From Weissella cibaria KACC 11862 (GTDB lineage: Bacteria; Bacillota; Bacilli; Lactobacillales; Lactobacillaceae): a stretch of DNA of 64,000 nt. Both the position numbers and the translations under genes were made by a program. The notes under the pieces are model-generated. The model worked only from the letters and a program-made list of their open reading frames with translations, had not been told where the DNA came from and ran no database searches. The stretch covers positions 1-64,000 of the forward strand of contig NZ_AEKT01000004.1 of the NCBI RefSeq assembly GCF_000193635.1, given 5' to 3'. Shown here in pieces: positions 28,056 through 36,961 of this stretch (position 1 is its first letter; each line of letters opens with the position of its first letter).

Positions 28056-28587
28056 ATGCATTAGGGGTTTCTTGCGCAGCTAACTCAGCCGCGCGGCGCG
28101 CTTTCTTTTCCGCCTTCTTTTGCTTACGAATCTCGCGAAAGAAATTACGCAACATATCCCCAGATTCCTGTTCACGAATCCCTTGATGTACATGCACTTG
28201 GTGATTCAAACGTTCATCTTCTAAGATGTGATACATTGAGTGAACAGCGCCAGCCTTCGGATCTTCGGCACCATAGTAGACATCACTAATCCGCGACTGT
28301 TGAATAATACCAGCGCACATAATGCATGGTTCTAGTGTGACAAACAATTGGGCATCAGGCAGACGCCATGACTTCACCAGCCGGTTTGCTTCCGTGATGG
28401 CTTGTAACTCGGCGTGTTGACTAGCATCTTCTAACCGTTCACGCAAATTAAAGCCACGTCCAATAATCTCACCGTGTTGTACAACCACCGCGCCAATCGG
28501 CACTTCACCTAATGCACCGGCCTTCTTGGCTTCCTTGATGGCCTCACCCATGAAATAATCAACTTGTTCAGGCGTCAGCTCGCTCAT
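28042..28587 (-). CDS. tadA: tRNA-specific adenosine deaminase
   Basis: A 181-residue zinc deaminase that makes inosine at position 34. The catalytic HAE is in ASQHAELQAI and the zinc cysteines in LEPCIMCAGII. The ATG at 28587 has GGAG 10 bases upstream and overlaps the methyltransferase gene by 20 bases. A basic C-terminal tail (KQKKAEKKARRAAELAAQE) extends beyond the family core. The tRNA-Arg(ACG) in this window is its expected substrate. Confidence 0.94.
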   Translation of the reverse strand: MSELTPEQVDYFMGEAIKEAKKAGALGEVPIGAVVVQHGEIIGRGFNLRERLEDASQHAELQAITEANRLVKSWRLPDAQLFVTLEPCIMCAGIIQQSRISDVYYGAEDPKAGAVHSMYHILEDERLNHQVHVHQGIREQESGDMLRNFFREIRKQKKAEKKARRAAELAAQETPNAFAEK

Positions 28588-29185
28588 GGTATACGCTCTC
28601 CAAAATATAGTAACCCTTGTTCTTCGCGATAGTTGCGGCATTACCAAACGTTTCTGTCATCAATGCCTTCGCTGATGGCGCGCCTTGTTTCTTCTGCAAG
28701 ACCACGGTCAACGTACCACCATCAACCAGATAATCCTTTGCCCCAGCAATCATATCTGACACAATTTCCTTACCTGCTCGAACCGGTGGATTCGTTAAAA
28801 TCGCAGCAAACTTACCATCAACCCCAGAATAACGGTCTGATAACACCACGTCGATACGATCTGACACGCCATTCTTTTGGGCATTACGCTTTACCAATTC
28901 AGCGGCACGCTCATTAATTTCAGCCGCAACAAATTCACGATCAGGCATCACCGTTGCCAAAGCAATCGATACTGGGCCGTAACCAGCACCCAAATCCAAA
29001 ATTTTGCCAGCTGGAATATCTTGATCAAACGCTTCTAGCATTGTTCGTGTCCCGAAATCTACGGTAGACTTAGAAAAGACACCTGCGTCAGTCGTAAACG
29101 TTAAGGAATGTTCAAAAAGCGGGAATGCCCAAGTGTGCTCGTCGTGCGCAACACTTGGGTTCGCCGTGTAATAATGTTCAGCCAT
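28568..29185 (-). CDS. RsmC-like class I SAM methyltransferase
   Basis: A 205-residue methyltransferase of the RsmC/RlmG type (YbxB-like). SAM-binding motif I is ILDLGAGYGPVSIAL and the catalytic NPPV lies in ILTNPPVRAGKE. RsmC methylates guanine in 16S rRNA; the exact target here is not certain. It overlaps tadA. Confidence 0.85.
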   Translation of the reverse strand: MAEHYYTANPSVAHDEHTWAFPLFEHSLTFTTDAGVFSKSTVDFGTRTMLEAFDQDIPAGKILDLGAGYGPVSIALATVMPDREFVAAEINERAAELVKRNAQKNGVSDRIDVVLSDRYSGVDGKFAAILTNPPVRAGKEIVSDMIAGAKDYLVDGGTLTVVLQKKQGAPSAKALMTETFGNAATIAKNKGYYILESVYHERADA

Positions 29186-29304
29186 GTGAACCTCTTTCTA
29201 TCTTCAGGTGTCAGACATCCTGATAATCTTCAAAGTTTTAGTCTATAAACCATTGTAAGATAAAGGCACTAATTATAAAAGCAAAGTACTTGGGGGAGTA
29301 TGAC

Positions 29305-29859
29305 ATGACAACACATACAATCGGCGTTTTTATGGGCGCTCAATACGGTCATCTAGAAGAATTCCATGAAGCGGCCGCAGCCATGGGGCACGGTATCGCC
29401 GAACATGGCTGGTCATTAGTCTATGGCGGTTCTAAAAGCGGTTTAATGGGCGAAGTCGCTGTTAATGCGATTAACGCCGGGGCCGACGTGACCGGTATTC
29501 GGCCTAGTAGTTTTCTACCAGAAGAAGCCGGTCATGAGTTACAAATGACCCACATTGACGTTCCTGACATGGATACCCGCAAACGGATGATGTTTGATCA
29601 AGCGGATGCATTCGTCTTTTTGCCTGGCGGCATGGGTACCTTAGAAGAATTGGGCCAAGTGATGTCCTGGACCAAGCTAGGATATTACGAAAAGCCAATC
29701 ATCTTAGTTAACATTGCCGGCTTTTGGGACGATATGGTGGCCTGGTTTGAAACGGCCATCGATGCAGAATTTGTGACACGTGAAGGATTATCGCATTTGG
29801 CTTTGATGCCAAGTGTCGCTGAAACATTCACGTATCTTGAAGGTGAATTCGAAGAATAA
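29305..29859 (+). CDS. LOG family nucleotide phosphoribohydrolase
   Basis: A 184-residue LOG-family (TIGR00730) protein. The Rossmann-like motif GGSKSGLMG and the signature PGGMGTLEE are intact. The family releases the base from cytokinin-like or other nucleoside 5'-monophosphates. The ATG at 29305 has GGGGGAG 6 bases upstream. It is a monocistronic plus-strand gene between divergent and convergent neighbours. Confidence 0.88.
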   Translation: MTTHTIGVFMGAQYGHLEEFHEAAAAMGHGIAEHGWSLVYGGSKSGLMGEVAVNAINAGADVTGIRPSSFLPEEAGHELQMTHIDVPDMDTRKRMMFDQADAFVFLPGGMGTLEELGQVMSWTKLGYYEKPIILVNIAGFWDDMVAWFETAIDAEFVTREGLSHLALMPSVAETFTYLEGEFEE

Positions 29860-29860
29860 T

Positions 29861-29900
29861 AAAAGAGCTGCTCATGATTATCGTCATACGCAGCTCTTTT
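29861..29900. terminator. Bidirectional terminator
   Basis: AAAAGAGCTGC and GCAGCTCTTTT form a perfect 11-bp stem around an 18-base loop between the convergent LOG and MFS genes. Confidence 0.85.
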
Positions 29901-29902
29901 GT

Positions 29903-31075
29903 TTAAGCAATAATATCTGTTTTTTCAACCATCCAGGCAGCCAATGCCATCAAAATAATTAACACCATTAACACAATCAGTTGAATCGTCCAACTATGCC
30001 ATAGTCCAAAACCGTAACCGAATAGCGTTGGTCCAAAGGCTGCCAATAGGTATCCCCCTGATTGGGCCATTCCTGACAATTCCGCCGTTCGGGTTGGGGT
30101 CGTTGTCTTAACTGAGAACATCGTTAACAAGTACGGGAACAGCGCCCCACCAGAGAAGCCCATCAATAGGTTAACAACCAACCAAAACAGGAACCCATGG
30201 CCATTAAAGAGCATCATACCCACACCAATAAACGCTAATGCTGAAAAGCCGACCATCACCCAACGACGGGTTTGGTTGCCCCAACGAGTAAACGCGGTTG
30301 GCAACACAAACGTCAGTGGCAATGTAATCAGCGTAAAGATTCCTGATAAGTAACCAGCTGCTTCGGCCGACAAACCCGTTTGTTGCGCCATTGTTGGTAA
30401 CCAAGCCATGGCCGTGTAGTAATACAGCGATTGTAAACCACCATAGGCCAACAAATACCAAGCACGCTTATTGCGCCAAATTGAAGTATGCGCCCCGTCT
30501 TTTGGTCGTGCCTCCAAGACGTGGTTGTGCTTAACGTTGGGTAACCAAACCACAAACGCAATCACAATAATCACTGACAAAATCATAATCAGTGTCTGCC
30601 AATTCGTGGCCTTAACAATTGGCACCGCTAGTGATGACGCCAAGATAGTGGCAATTGTCATCGCTAACGAATACGTTGACGTATAGCGCCCAATTTTTGT
30701 TGGAAAGTTGGCAACAACTGCACTAGGCAACAACACGTTCAACGTCGCAATGCCGACCCCGATTAACACCGTCCCCAAGAACAGCAATGGCATTGACGCA
30801 ATTCGCATCAATGAACCAATTGCCATCAACAAAACAAAAATAGCAAACGACTTCTCGATTCCCCATTTTTGACCAAACTTTGGCGCAAACGGTGAAACAA
30901 TCGCAAAGCTTAATAAGGGAATTGTTGTTAAAATACCAAGCGAACTGACTGATACGCCAAGTCCCTTCGCAACATCGCTAATAACTGGCGGAATTGACGT
31001 AAAGGGAATTCGTAAAATCATCCCCATCATCACAATTCCAGGCACCAATAGTGGTGACTTTTGCTGTTCATCCAT
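29903..31075 (-). CDS. MFS transporter, CynX/NimT-like
   Basis: A 390-residue, 12-helix major facilitator protein. The N-terminal segment MGMILRIPFTSIPPVISDVAKGLG and the loop between helices 2 and 3 resemble CynX/NimT permeases for cyanate, 2-nitroimidazole and similar compounds. The substrate is unknown. The ATG at 31075 has GGAG 9 bases upstream; a longer in-frame start would add 32 residues from the intergenic terminator. Confidence 0.8.
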   Translation of the reverse strand: MDEQQKSPLLVPGIVMMGMILRIPFTSIPPVISDVAKGLGVSVSSLGILTTIPLLSFAIVSPFAPKFGQKWGIEKSFAIFVLLMAIGSLMRIASMPLLFLGTVLIGVGIATLNVLLPSAVVANFPTKIGRYTSTYSLAMTIATILASSLAVPIVKATNWQTLIMILSVIIVIAFVVWLPNVKHNHVLEARPKDGAHTSIWRNKRAWYLLAYGGLQSLYYYTAMAWLPTMAQQTGLSAEAAGYLSGIFTLITLPLTFVLPTAFTRWGNQTRRWVMVGFSALAFIGVGMMLFNGHGFLFWLVVNLLMGFSGGALFPYLLTMFSVKTTTPTRTAELSGMAQSGGYLLAAFGPTLFGYGFGLWHSWTIQLIVLMVLIILMALAAWMVEKTDIIA

Positions 31076-31137
31076 AAATAATATCTCCTCACACAATACA
31101 CCGCTCTCTAAAACGGCATTTCCCAGTGTAGCGTAAC

Positions 31138-31170
31138 AAAAAGCGCTACACAACAACGTGTAGCGCTTCA
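31138..31170 (-). terminator. Terminator of the alpha/beta hydrolase gene
   Basis: On the minus strand a 12-base arm containing AGCGCTACAC pairs with GTGTAGCGCT and is followed by TTTTTG. Confidence 0.85.
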
Positions 31171-31181
31171 CTTACATGATT

Positions 31182-32147
31182 TTACTTATCATATTTAGCC
31201 AGGAAATCAGCAACCTTTTGCTCATACTTCGCTGGATTAGTCGCATATGATTGGACGTGCTTAGCGCCTGGCACCAAGTACTTTTCCTTTGGACCATTTG
31301 ACGCTTTGTACACTTGGTTCAAATACTTCGTTGGCACAAACGTATCATTACCACCGTGAATAAACAACATTGGTCGTGTATTCTTGGCGAGTAACTTAAC
31401 TGAGCTAGCTTCAAAATAATCATAACCAGCCATCACCTTTGAGTAGGTTGATACAATCGGCACTAGCCCCTTGGCCAACCAATTTGGCATGCCGTACATA
31501 TCACCAGCTTGGTAGTAAATTTCATCCGCAACAGACGTATAACCTGCGTCTTCAATGTAAGCTGAAACTTGCTTAGGTGGGTTCATCCCAGATAGCATCA
31601 TGGTCGTAGCCGCCCCCATTGAAGCACCCATAACCGTGATATCGCTATCTTGACCATTCTTACTAATCACTTGGTTAATCCATTGCTTGTAGTCCTTGGC
31701 ATCAAGGTAACCAAAACCAATGTACTTCCCACCAGACTTTCCGGCCGCACGATCATCTGGCATCAAGACGTTGTACCCCATGCGGTGGAACATTTCACCG
31801 TATGGCGCCATTGCCTTGTGATCAACACCAAACCCGTGAATCACAATCGCGGTCTTATTCGTCTTCTTCGCAGCAGGCACATAGTTACCAACTAACTTCG
31901 TGCCATCCTTAGCAGTCAAATGCCACGTCTGAGCATCCAAATCAAACCAGGCTTCTTGTTGTTTGTATAATGGATCCTTCTTCGTTAATACGCCACTACC
32001 GACGAAATCCTTCTTCGCACGGACTTCAGCAACGTGGAAGAAGTAGCCACCAGCTGCTACAACGAGCACAATCAAAACCACAATGATGCTAACTAGCCAT
32101 GTGATTACTTTGCGCGATGTTGACCAGCGCTTCTTTTGCTTTGCCAT
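31182..32147 (-). CDS. Membrane-anchored alpha/beta hydrolase
   Basis: A 321-residue protein with one N-terminal signal anchor (about residues 15-38) and an extracellular alpha/beta hydrolase domain. The nucleophile elbow is GASMG, the acid probably in HGGNDTFVP and the histidine in GAKHVQSY. Similar proteins in lactobacilli are annotated as hydrolases of unknown substrate. The ATG at 32147 has GGAG 9 bases upstream. Confidence 0.82.
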   Translation of the reverse strand: MAKQKKRWSTSRKVITWLVSIIVVLIVLVVAAGGYFFHVAEVRAKKDFVGSGVLTKKDPLYKQQEAWFDLDAQTWHLTAKDGTKLVGNYVPAAKKTNKTAIVIHGFGVDHKAMAPYGEMFHRMGYNVLMPDDRAAGKSGGKYIGFGYLDAKDYKQWINQVISKNGQDSDITVMGASMGAATTMMLSGMNPPKQVSAYIEDAGYTSVADEIYYQAGDMYGMPNWLAKGLVPIVSTYSKVMAGYDYFEASSVKLLAKNTRPMLFIHGGNDTFVPTKYLNQVYKASNGPKEKYLVPGAKHVQSYATNPAKYEQKVADFLAKYDK

Positions 32148-32243
32148 TTCGCAAATCTCCCTATATTTATTAAACAAATAATTGCAACCTGTCCATTATA
32201 GGGAAGATACATGAAAAATAAAAGGTATACCCCGTTAATCATA

Positions 32244-32275
32244 ATAAAAAGGCATAACCATTCGATTATGCCTCG
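32244..32275 (-). terminator. Terminator of the XRE-TM gene
   Basis: On the minus strand GGCATAA and TTATGCC pair across a short loop and are followed by TTTTTA. Confidence 0.75.
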
Positions 32276-32283
32276 CCAAGGAT

Positions 32284-32697
32284 TTACTTCAAATATTGCA
32301 ATGTGAACCAACCAATCATGCCAATCAGTGCAAACAGCAACCAATAATACCGAGCTAAAAATTCCCACCCATTTGTGATTGGACTATATTGCCACTGACG
32401 CCACCGGTGATTTTGATGCCAATCTTTATCGGCCTCATCTTGCTGCATATATTCACTCACTTTATCGCGAAATGACGTTTTACCCGGTTCGACCTGAGTA
32501 CCAAATAATAACACTTGCACCGATACATCCAAAATGTCTGCAATTTCCTGCATACGATTCAAATCAGGTGAAGACTCTCCAGTCTCCCACTTCGAAACCG
32601 CCTGTCGTGTCATGTAGAGTTTATCGGCCAACTGTTGCTGCGATAACCCCTTCTGTTTGCGCAGGTTCGTCAACTGTTGTGCAAATACAATATCCAT
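32284..32697 (-). CDS. XRE regulator with C-terminal membrane helix
   Basis: A 137-residue protein. The N-terminal helix-turn-helix (about 5-60) has LRKQKGLSQQQLADKLYMTR and AVSKWETGESSPDL. After a hydrophilic linker there is one membrane helix near the C-terminus (LLFALIGMIGWFTL). This layout is common in lactic acid bacteria; membrane anchoring suggests stress or envelope sensing, which is inference. GGGGG lies 7 bases before the chosen ATG. Confidence 0.82.
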   Translation of the reverse strand: MDIVFAQQLTNLRKQKGLSQQQLADKLYMTRQAVSKWETGESSPDLNRMQEIADILDVSVQVLLFGTQVEPGKTSFRDKVSEYMQQDEADKDWHQNHRWRQWQYSPITNGWEFLARYYWLLFALIGMIGWFTLQYLK

Positions 32698-32851
32698 CAT
32701 CTTGCCCCCTTAACTTTTGGTAACTAAATTATGACAAATCATCATTGATGCACCTAGCAATTCAATGTTATTTTTGCGCAAATTTAAGTTGCATCCTTGT
32801 TATGACGGCGTTTCTCAGGCTTTAATTTTTTACCCCATATCTATCAAGCGG

Positions 32852-32881
32852 TAGACATCCTTCAAGGGTCCTGTATATAAT
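32852..32881 (+). promoter_or_regulatory. Promoter of the 2H phosphoesterase gene
   Basis: TAGACA (32852-32857) and a perfect TATAAT (32876-32881) are spaced by 18 bases. The leader of about 80 bases before the ATG shows no clear structure. The rest of 32698-32968 holds no gene. Confidence 0.45.
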
Positions 32882-32968
32882 CGACCCAAAATTTATCGTC
32901 ATATCTATTAAGACTGTTAGTCTAATCCCTCTAAGTTCCAAGCCAGCACTAGTTAAGGAGCGTTTCAG

Positions 32969-33472
32969 ATGCAAGTTTCTATTATGTTAACAACCCACTC
33001 AACCGAATTGGACACTATTCGATCACATTACGACTCTCTAGCTGATTTTGTTCCAGCTCATCTATCACTAGTATTCCCCCAACCATTGCCTCAGTTGCAA
33101 ACAAGTATGCTGACGGATATTCAAGAAATAATTCAAACATTGCCTGAAACCACTTTTTTCACAACACATTTATTACCTGATTATGACTATCACAACCTAT
33201 TGCTCGTCTTGGATGATCCAGAAAACAGCCTAAAGAAATTGCATCAAGCATTATATTCATTGTCGTATTTTGAGCCATTTCAAAGACGCGATATTCCTTT
33301 CACGCCTCATATTACGATTGCACGCAATCAAACGAAGTCACAGTTAGACCAGCTGGCCCATGAGCTCATGTCTAAAACAATTGGCTTGTCAGTAACATTT
33401 GACACACTGGTATTTGAACAGATTGCCGACAATGATCAATCAATTCCTTTGCTCAAATGCCATTTAACTTGA
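32969..33472 (+). CDS. 2'-5' RNA ligase-like (2H) phosphoesterase
   Basis: A 167-residue 2H-superfamily protein. The two H-x-(S/T) motifs appear as AHLSLVF (about 31-37) and TPHITIAR (about 112-119). The family includes LigT and YjcG-type cyclic phosphodiesterases acting on RNA ends; the substrate here is unknown. The start has AAGGAG 8 bases upstream. Confidence 0.8.
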   Translation: MQVSIMLTTHSTELDTIRSHYDSLADFVPAHLSLVFPQPLPQLQTSMLTDIQEIIQTLPETTFFTTHLLPDYDYHNLLLVLDDPENSLKKLHQALYSLSYFEPFQRRDIPFTPHITIARNQTKSQLDQLAHELMSKTIGLSVTFDTLVFEQIADNDQSIPLLKCHLT

Positions 33473-33489
33473 GCTTAAATTACTGTACG

Positions 33490-33681
33490 CTACTTCTGAC
33501 TAAACCACGCATCCCCCATGCGATCGCTATAAGCTTGCTCACGCTCCCAAATCGATTGGGTTTGCCAGTTGGCCGTCGAGTGCGTTGGTCGCTGTACGTT
33601 TTGCGTCGCAATCGATACAGTCGCCCCTAACACCCATACTGCTACCAATAAAATACCAAACACACGCATACTCTTTCGCAT
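33490..33681 (-). CDS. Small membrane-anchored or secreted protein
   Basis: A 63-residue protein with a single N-terminal hydrophobic segment (FGILLVAVWVLGATVSIA) after a basic start, followed by a polar tail of about 35 residues. It is not recognised. The ATG at 33681 has GGGGGA 7 bases upstream. Confidence 0.5.
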   Translation of the reverse strand: MRKSMRVFGILLVAVWVLGATVSIATQNVQRPTHSTANWQTQSIWEREQAYSDRMGDAWFSQK

Positions 33682-33817
33682 CACATCGTCCCCCACTGGT
33701 ATCTACAAGCCACTTATCCACTTGTTTTTAGTAACTTCAGTTTACGCGCAAATTGTCATTATTCTGTCTGTGTTTCACTTAGGTTTTGTAAAGGTTTGAC
33801 AGCGCAACAACTCCCAT

Positions 33818-34306
33818 TTAAAGTACTTGCCATTCTTGCAAAATTGTATCGGCAAAATCGAATTCATTATTTTGGATGAATTTCTTAGCCTTCAGTACCA
33901 ACGGCGACGAATTTTCTGGTGTTATATCTGCGAGTTTTACAAACAGTGCCCCTTTTGAATCTTGGCCCGGAAATTCTCGAACTTTTTCAGCAATGTTACC
34001 ATGCACCTGCTGCACCAGGTTGAATACGGCAATATGATTATTCATCGTAAACGTTTCAAAGCGCCACGGATATCGAAAACTAGTAATGCCTAGTTGCTGA
34101 TAGTTTATCAACTGCATACCGGTTTCTTCTAAGAATTCACGGCGTAGCGTATCATCAAGTCCCTCGCCCTCTGCCATGCTGCCACCAGGTAAATCTAACC
34201 GATTCGCATACGGCCCGCTTGTTTTCGAAATAACTAATAACCCTTGTTCCTGTCGATAGTAGATACCATACACACCGAACGCACGATGATAAATCTCATC
34301 CTTCAT
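33818..34306 (-). CDS. Nudix hydrolase
   Basis: A 162-residue Nudix protein. The box GGSMAEGEGLDDTLRREF continues into LEETG and fits G-x5-E-x7-REUxEExGU. The substrate (a nucleoside diphosphate linked to another group) cannot be told from the sequence. The ATG at 34306 is preceded by GGGGGA at 7 bases. Confidence 0.85.
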   Translation of the reverse strand: MKDEIYHRAFGVYGIYYRQEQGLLVISKTSGPYANRLDLPGGSMAEGEGLDDTLRREFLEETGMQLINYQQLGITSFRYPWRFETFTMNNHIAVFNLVQQVHGNIAEKVREFPGQDSKGALFVKLADITPENSSPLVLKAKKFIQNNEFDFADTILQEWQVL

Positions 34307-34408
34307 TATTTCATCCCCCACTTTGATAGCTTTCCAACAATATTATCATCAACACTCAAGATTGTGTGCTAAACTATTAGAAAACAATGAGAAACACAAG
34401 GAGTACCT

Positions 34409-36214
34409 ATGGCCTATTCATTAAACTGGGATCTTGACCCAATTTACCCTGGTGGTATTACATCACCTGAGTTTGCTGCCAAGCTCACGTTGCTTGACGA
34501 ACAAATCAAACAATTCGCTGCTGACGTTACCGCCTATGATCGATTCACAGATACTGATTTCAGTCAGTTTATTGCGTTAGTTGATGCCGCTCAGACAATC
34601 CGTTCTGGTTTGGGAACGGTTGCCCTATTCGTGAACGCATTATACTCAGCTGATTACACCAATCCTGTGTATCGCCCATATCAAACTAAGGTGTCACAAC
34701 TTGACGTGGCTTATCAGGCACCTTTAAACGCCTTCGCTAAGTTGTTGACATCATTTGACGACGACACTTTTGCGAAGGTCCTGACATTGCCAGGCGTTAA
34801 TGATGTGGCGTTCCATTTGAATGAGTTACGCGATGACGCGTCACGTTTGCTCGACGACCGTGCTGAGGAATTGCTAAATAACTTGCGGTTGGATGGTTTG
34901 CAAGCCTGGTCTGAACACTACGACACGATTTCAGCAGGTCTAAGCATGACGTACACTGACGAAAACGGGGCGGAACAAGCTTTGTCAGCCGGTCAAGCAT
35001 TGAACCAACTGGATGGTTATCCTGATAACACAGTTCGAGCGAACATTATGGCTAATTATGAAAAGATGTGGGGCACGGCTGAAAACTTGGCCGCCGATAC
35101 CATTAATCACTTAGCCGGTTCACGTCTAACAGAGCAACATGCCCATGGGTATGCTGATCATTTGGAACAACCGCTTGAGTTGAACCGCATGTCACGTGCC
35201 ACGTTGGATGCCATGTGGCAAATGGTTGATGATAACAAGCACATGTTCAAAGCCTACTTTGACCGTAAGAAAGCTTTACTTGGTTTGGATGAAATCGGTT
35301 GGCAAGATCAAGTCGCACCGATTACCAACTTAGGTGATTATCAGCCAACTACCCTGACATATGATGAAGCAGCAGCCTTTGTGATTAAAAACTTTGGTAA
35401 GTACTCACCAAAGATGGCCGCCTTCGCGCAACATGCCTTTGAAAATCAATGGATTGAAGCCGAAGACCGCCCTGGTAAGACGCCTGGTGCTTGGATGGAA
35501 AGTGTGCCTGATATTCACGAGTCACGGATTATCACGACGTTCACAGGATCGGTTAACGACGCGGCTACCATCGCGCACGAAATTGGGCACGGTTTCCACT
35601 CTTCTGTCTTGACCGACTTACCTGTTTGGCGTGACGGTTATGCGATGAACGTTGCTGAGACAGCCTCAACGTTTGCCGAAATGCTGATTGCGGATGCTAA
35701 TGTTCAAGCAGCCAAGACTGATGCAGAAAAGGTCGTGTTGCTTGATGCCAAGATGACCAACCCAATCGCGATGTTCTTGAACATTCACGCTCGATTCATC
35801 TTCGAGGATAACTTCTACAAAGAACGCGCTAACGGCTTTGTGCCAGCTGCCCGTTTGAACGAACTGATGGATAACGCCCAACAAGTTGCCTTTGATGGTA
35901 TTTTGGATAAGCGTCACCCACACTTCTGGGCATCAAAGTTGCACTTCTTCATTGATGATGTGCCATTCTATAACTTCCCATACACATTCGGTTACTTGTT
36001 CAGCCAAAGCATTTACGCTTGGGCACAAACGCAAGCTAATTTTGAAGAAGCGTACATTGCCCTGCTACGCGATACAGCTAACATGTCAACCGAAGAATTA
36101 GCCCAAAAGCACCTAGGTGTCGATTTGACAAAGCCAGACTTCTGGCAAGCCGGTGCCGATTTGGTTAAGAAAGACATCGACGAATTCTTGGCGTTGTCTG
36201 AACAATTTATCTAG
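34409..36214 (+). CDS. pepF: Oligoendopeptidase F
   Basis: A 601-residue M3B zinc metallopeptidase of the cytosol, degrading peptides of about 7-17 residues. The zinc motif HEIGHGFH begins at H390 (H390, E391, H394), with the third ligand glutamate in the following AETASTFAE stretch. The length is typical. AAGGAG lies 5 bases before the ATG. It stands alone between two terminators. Confidence 0.95.
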   Translation: MAYSLNWDLDPIYPGGITSPEFAAKLTLLDEQIKQFAADVTAYDRFTDTDFSQFIALVDAAQTIRSGLGTVALFVNALYSADYTNPVYRPYQTKVSQLDVAYQAPLNAFAKLLTSFDDDTFAKVLTLPGVNDVAFHLNELRDDASRLLDDRAEELLNNLRLDGLQAWSEHYDTISAGLSMTYTDENGAEQALSAGQALNQLDGYPDNTVRANIMANYEKMWGTAENLAADTINHLAGSRLTEQHAHGYADHLEQPLELNRMSRATLDAMWQMVDDNKHMFKAYFDRKKALLGLDEIGWQDQVAPITNLGDYQPTTLTYDEAAAFVIKNFGKYSPKMAAFAQHAFENQWIEAEDRPGKTPGAWMESVPDIHESRIITTFTGSVNDAATIAHEIGHGFHSSVLTDLPVWRDGYAMNVAETASTFAEMLIADANVQAAKTDAEKVVLLDAKMTNPIAMFLNIHARFIFEDNFYKERANGFVPAARLNELMDNAQQVAFDGILDKRHPHFWASKLHFFIDDVPFYNFPYTFGYLFSQSIYAWAQTQANFEEAYIALLRDTANMSTEELAQKHLGVDLTKPDFWQAGADLVKKDIDEFLALSEQFI

Positions 36215-36222
36215 ATATTTCC

Positions 36223-36256
36223 AAAAAGACTCAGCGCGATTGTGCTGAGTCTTTTT
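36223..36256. terminator. Bidirectional terminator after pepF
   Basis: AAAAAGACTCAGC and GCTGAGTCTTTTT form a perfect stem across an 8-base loop between the convergent pepF and membrane protein genes. Confidence 0.88.
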
Positions 36257-36259
36257 CAT

Positions 36260-36760
36260 TTACGCACAACTTAGAACATTTGGCGTAAAGGCAATGGTGG
36301 CCATGATAATTGCAATAATCGTAAACTGCCACCAAGTTCGCAAAATTTTCAATTGCCACATCAGCCATCCGAACAACCCGATTGCCAATAGTGACAATAC
36401 GATTTCGACACTCATTACCCTCTCTTGTTGGCGCATCAACAGTAGTACGACGCTTTCAACACCAAATGGCAGCCACACAAGTTGATTACATAACAGGACG
36501 CCACTCAACGTCAATTTCCGTTGAGGTCGCACAAGCATGAGTGCACCCCACAAAATAACGCCTAGCAATGAGGTCGTTAACACATACATCACCAGCGCCA
36601 ACCCGATCAACATGGATTGATGTTCACGCAAGACACCATCAGTCCCCATTGTTGCCCGCATTTGACTTGTATTTATCCAAAATTGGCCGACCAATAGGGA
36701 CAGCAGTGTAAGAGCACCCCACTTGCTGAGTCCGACCTTATTTTCCTGATATGTAAACAT
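36260..36760 (-). CDS. Four-helix membrane protein of unknown function
   Basis: A 166-residue protein with about four to five membrane segments (near 15-30, 50-77, 85-108, 118-135, 143-158) and few charged residues. It is not recognised. A GGGGAGG tract precedes the ATG. A perfect palindrome at 36810-36822 upstream may be an operator. Confidence 0.6.
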   Translation of the reverse strand: MFTYQENKVGLSKWGALTLLSLLVGQFWINTSQMRATMGTDGVLREHQSMLIGLALVMYVLTTSLLGVILWGALMLVRPQRKLTLSGVLLCNQLVWLPFGVESVVLLLMRQQERVMSVEIVLSLLAIGLFGWLMWQLKILRTWWQFTIIAIIMATIAFTPNVLSCA

Positions 36761-36916
36761 TGATCATCCTCCCCGCGATTTGATTTGAGTATAGCTAAAT
36801 CGGTGACCCACGATAATATCGTATCGATAGCAAATCGGCGACAAATATCACAGTCGAATATCATTGTTAAGGTGGTACAAATTATCCCCACTACTTAGCA
36901 TTATGTTTGATGTAAC

Positions 36917-36957
36917 AAAAAACGGAATTACATCATCCCCTGACGTAATTCCGTTTG
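36917..36957 (-). terminator. Terminator of the CLC gene
   Basis: AACGGAATTAC pairs with GTAATTCCGTT; on the minus strand six U residues follow. Confidence 0.85.
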
Positions 36958-36961
36958 TCTG

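Noticed and set aside
32105-32368. An 87-codon minus-strand frame
   Set aside because: It covers the terminator of the XRE gene and the start of the hydrolase gene and lacks a ribosome-binding site.
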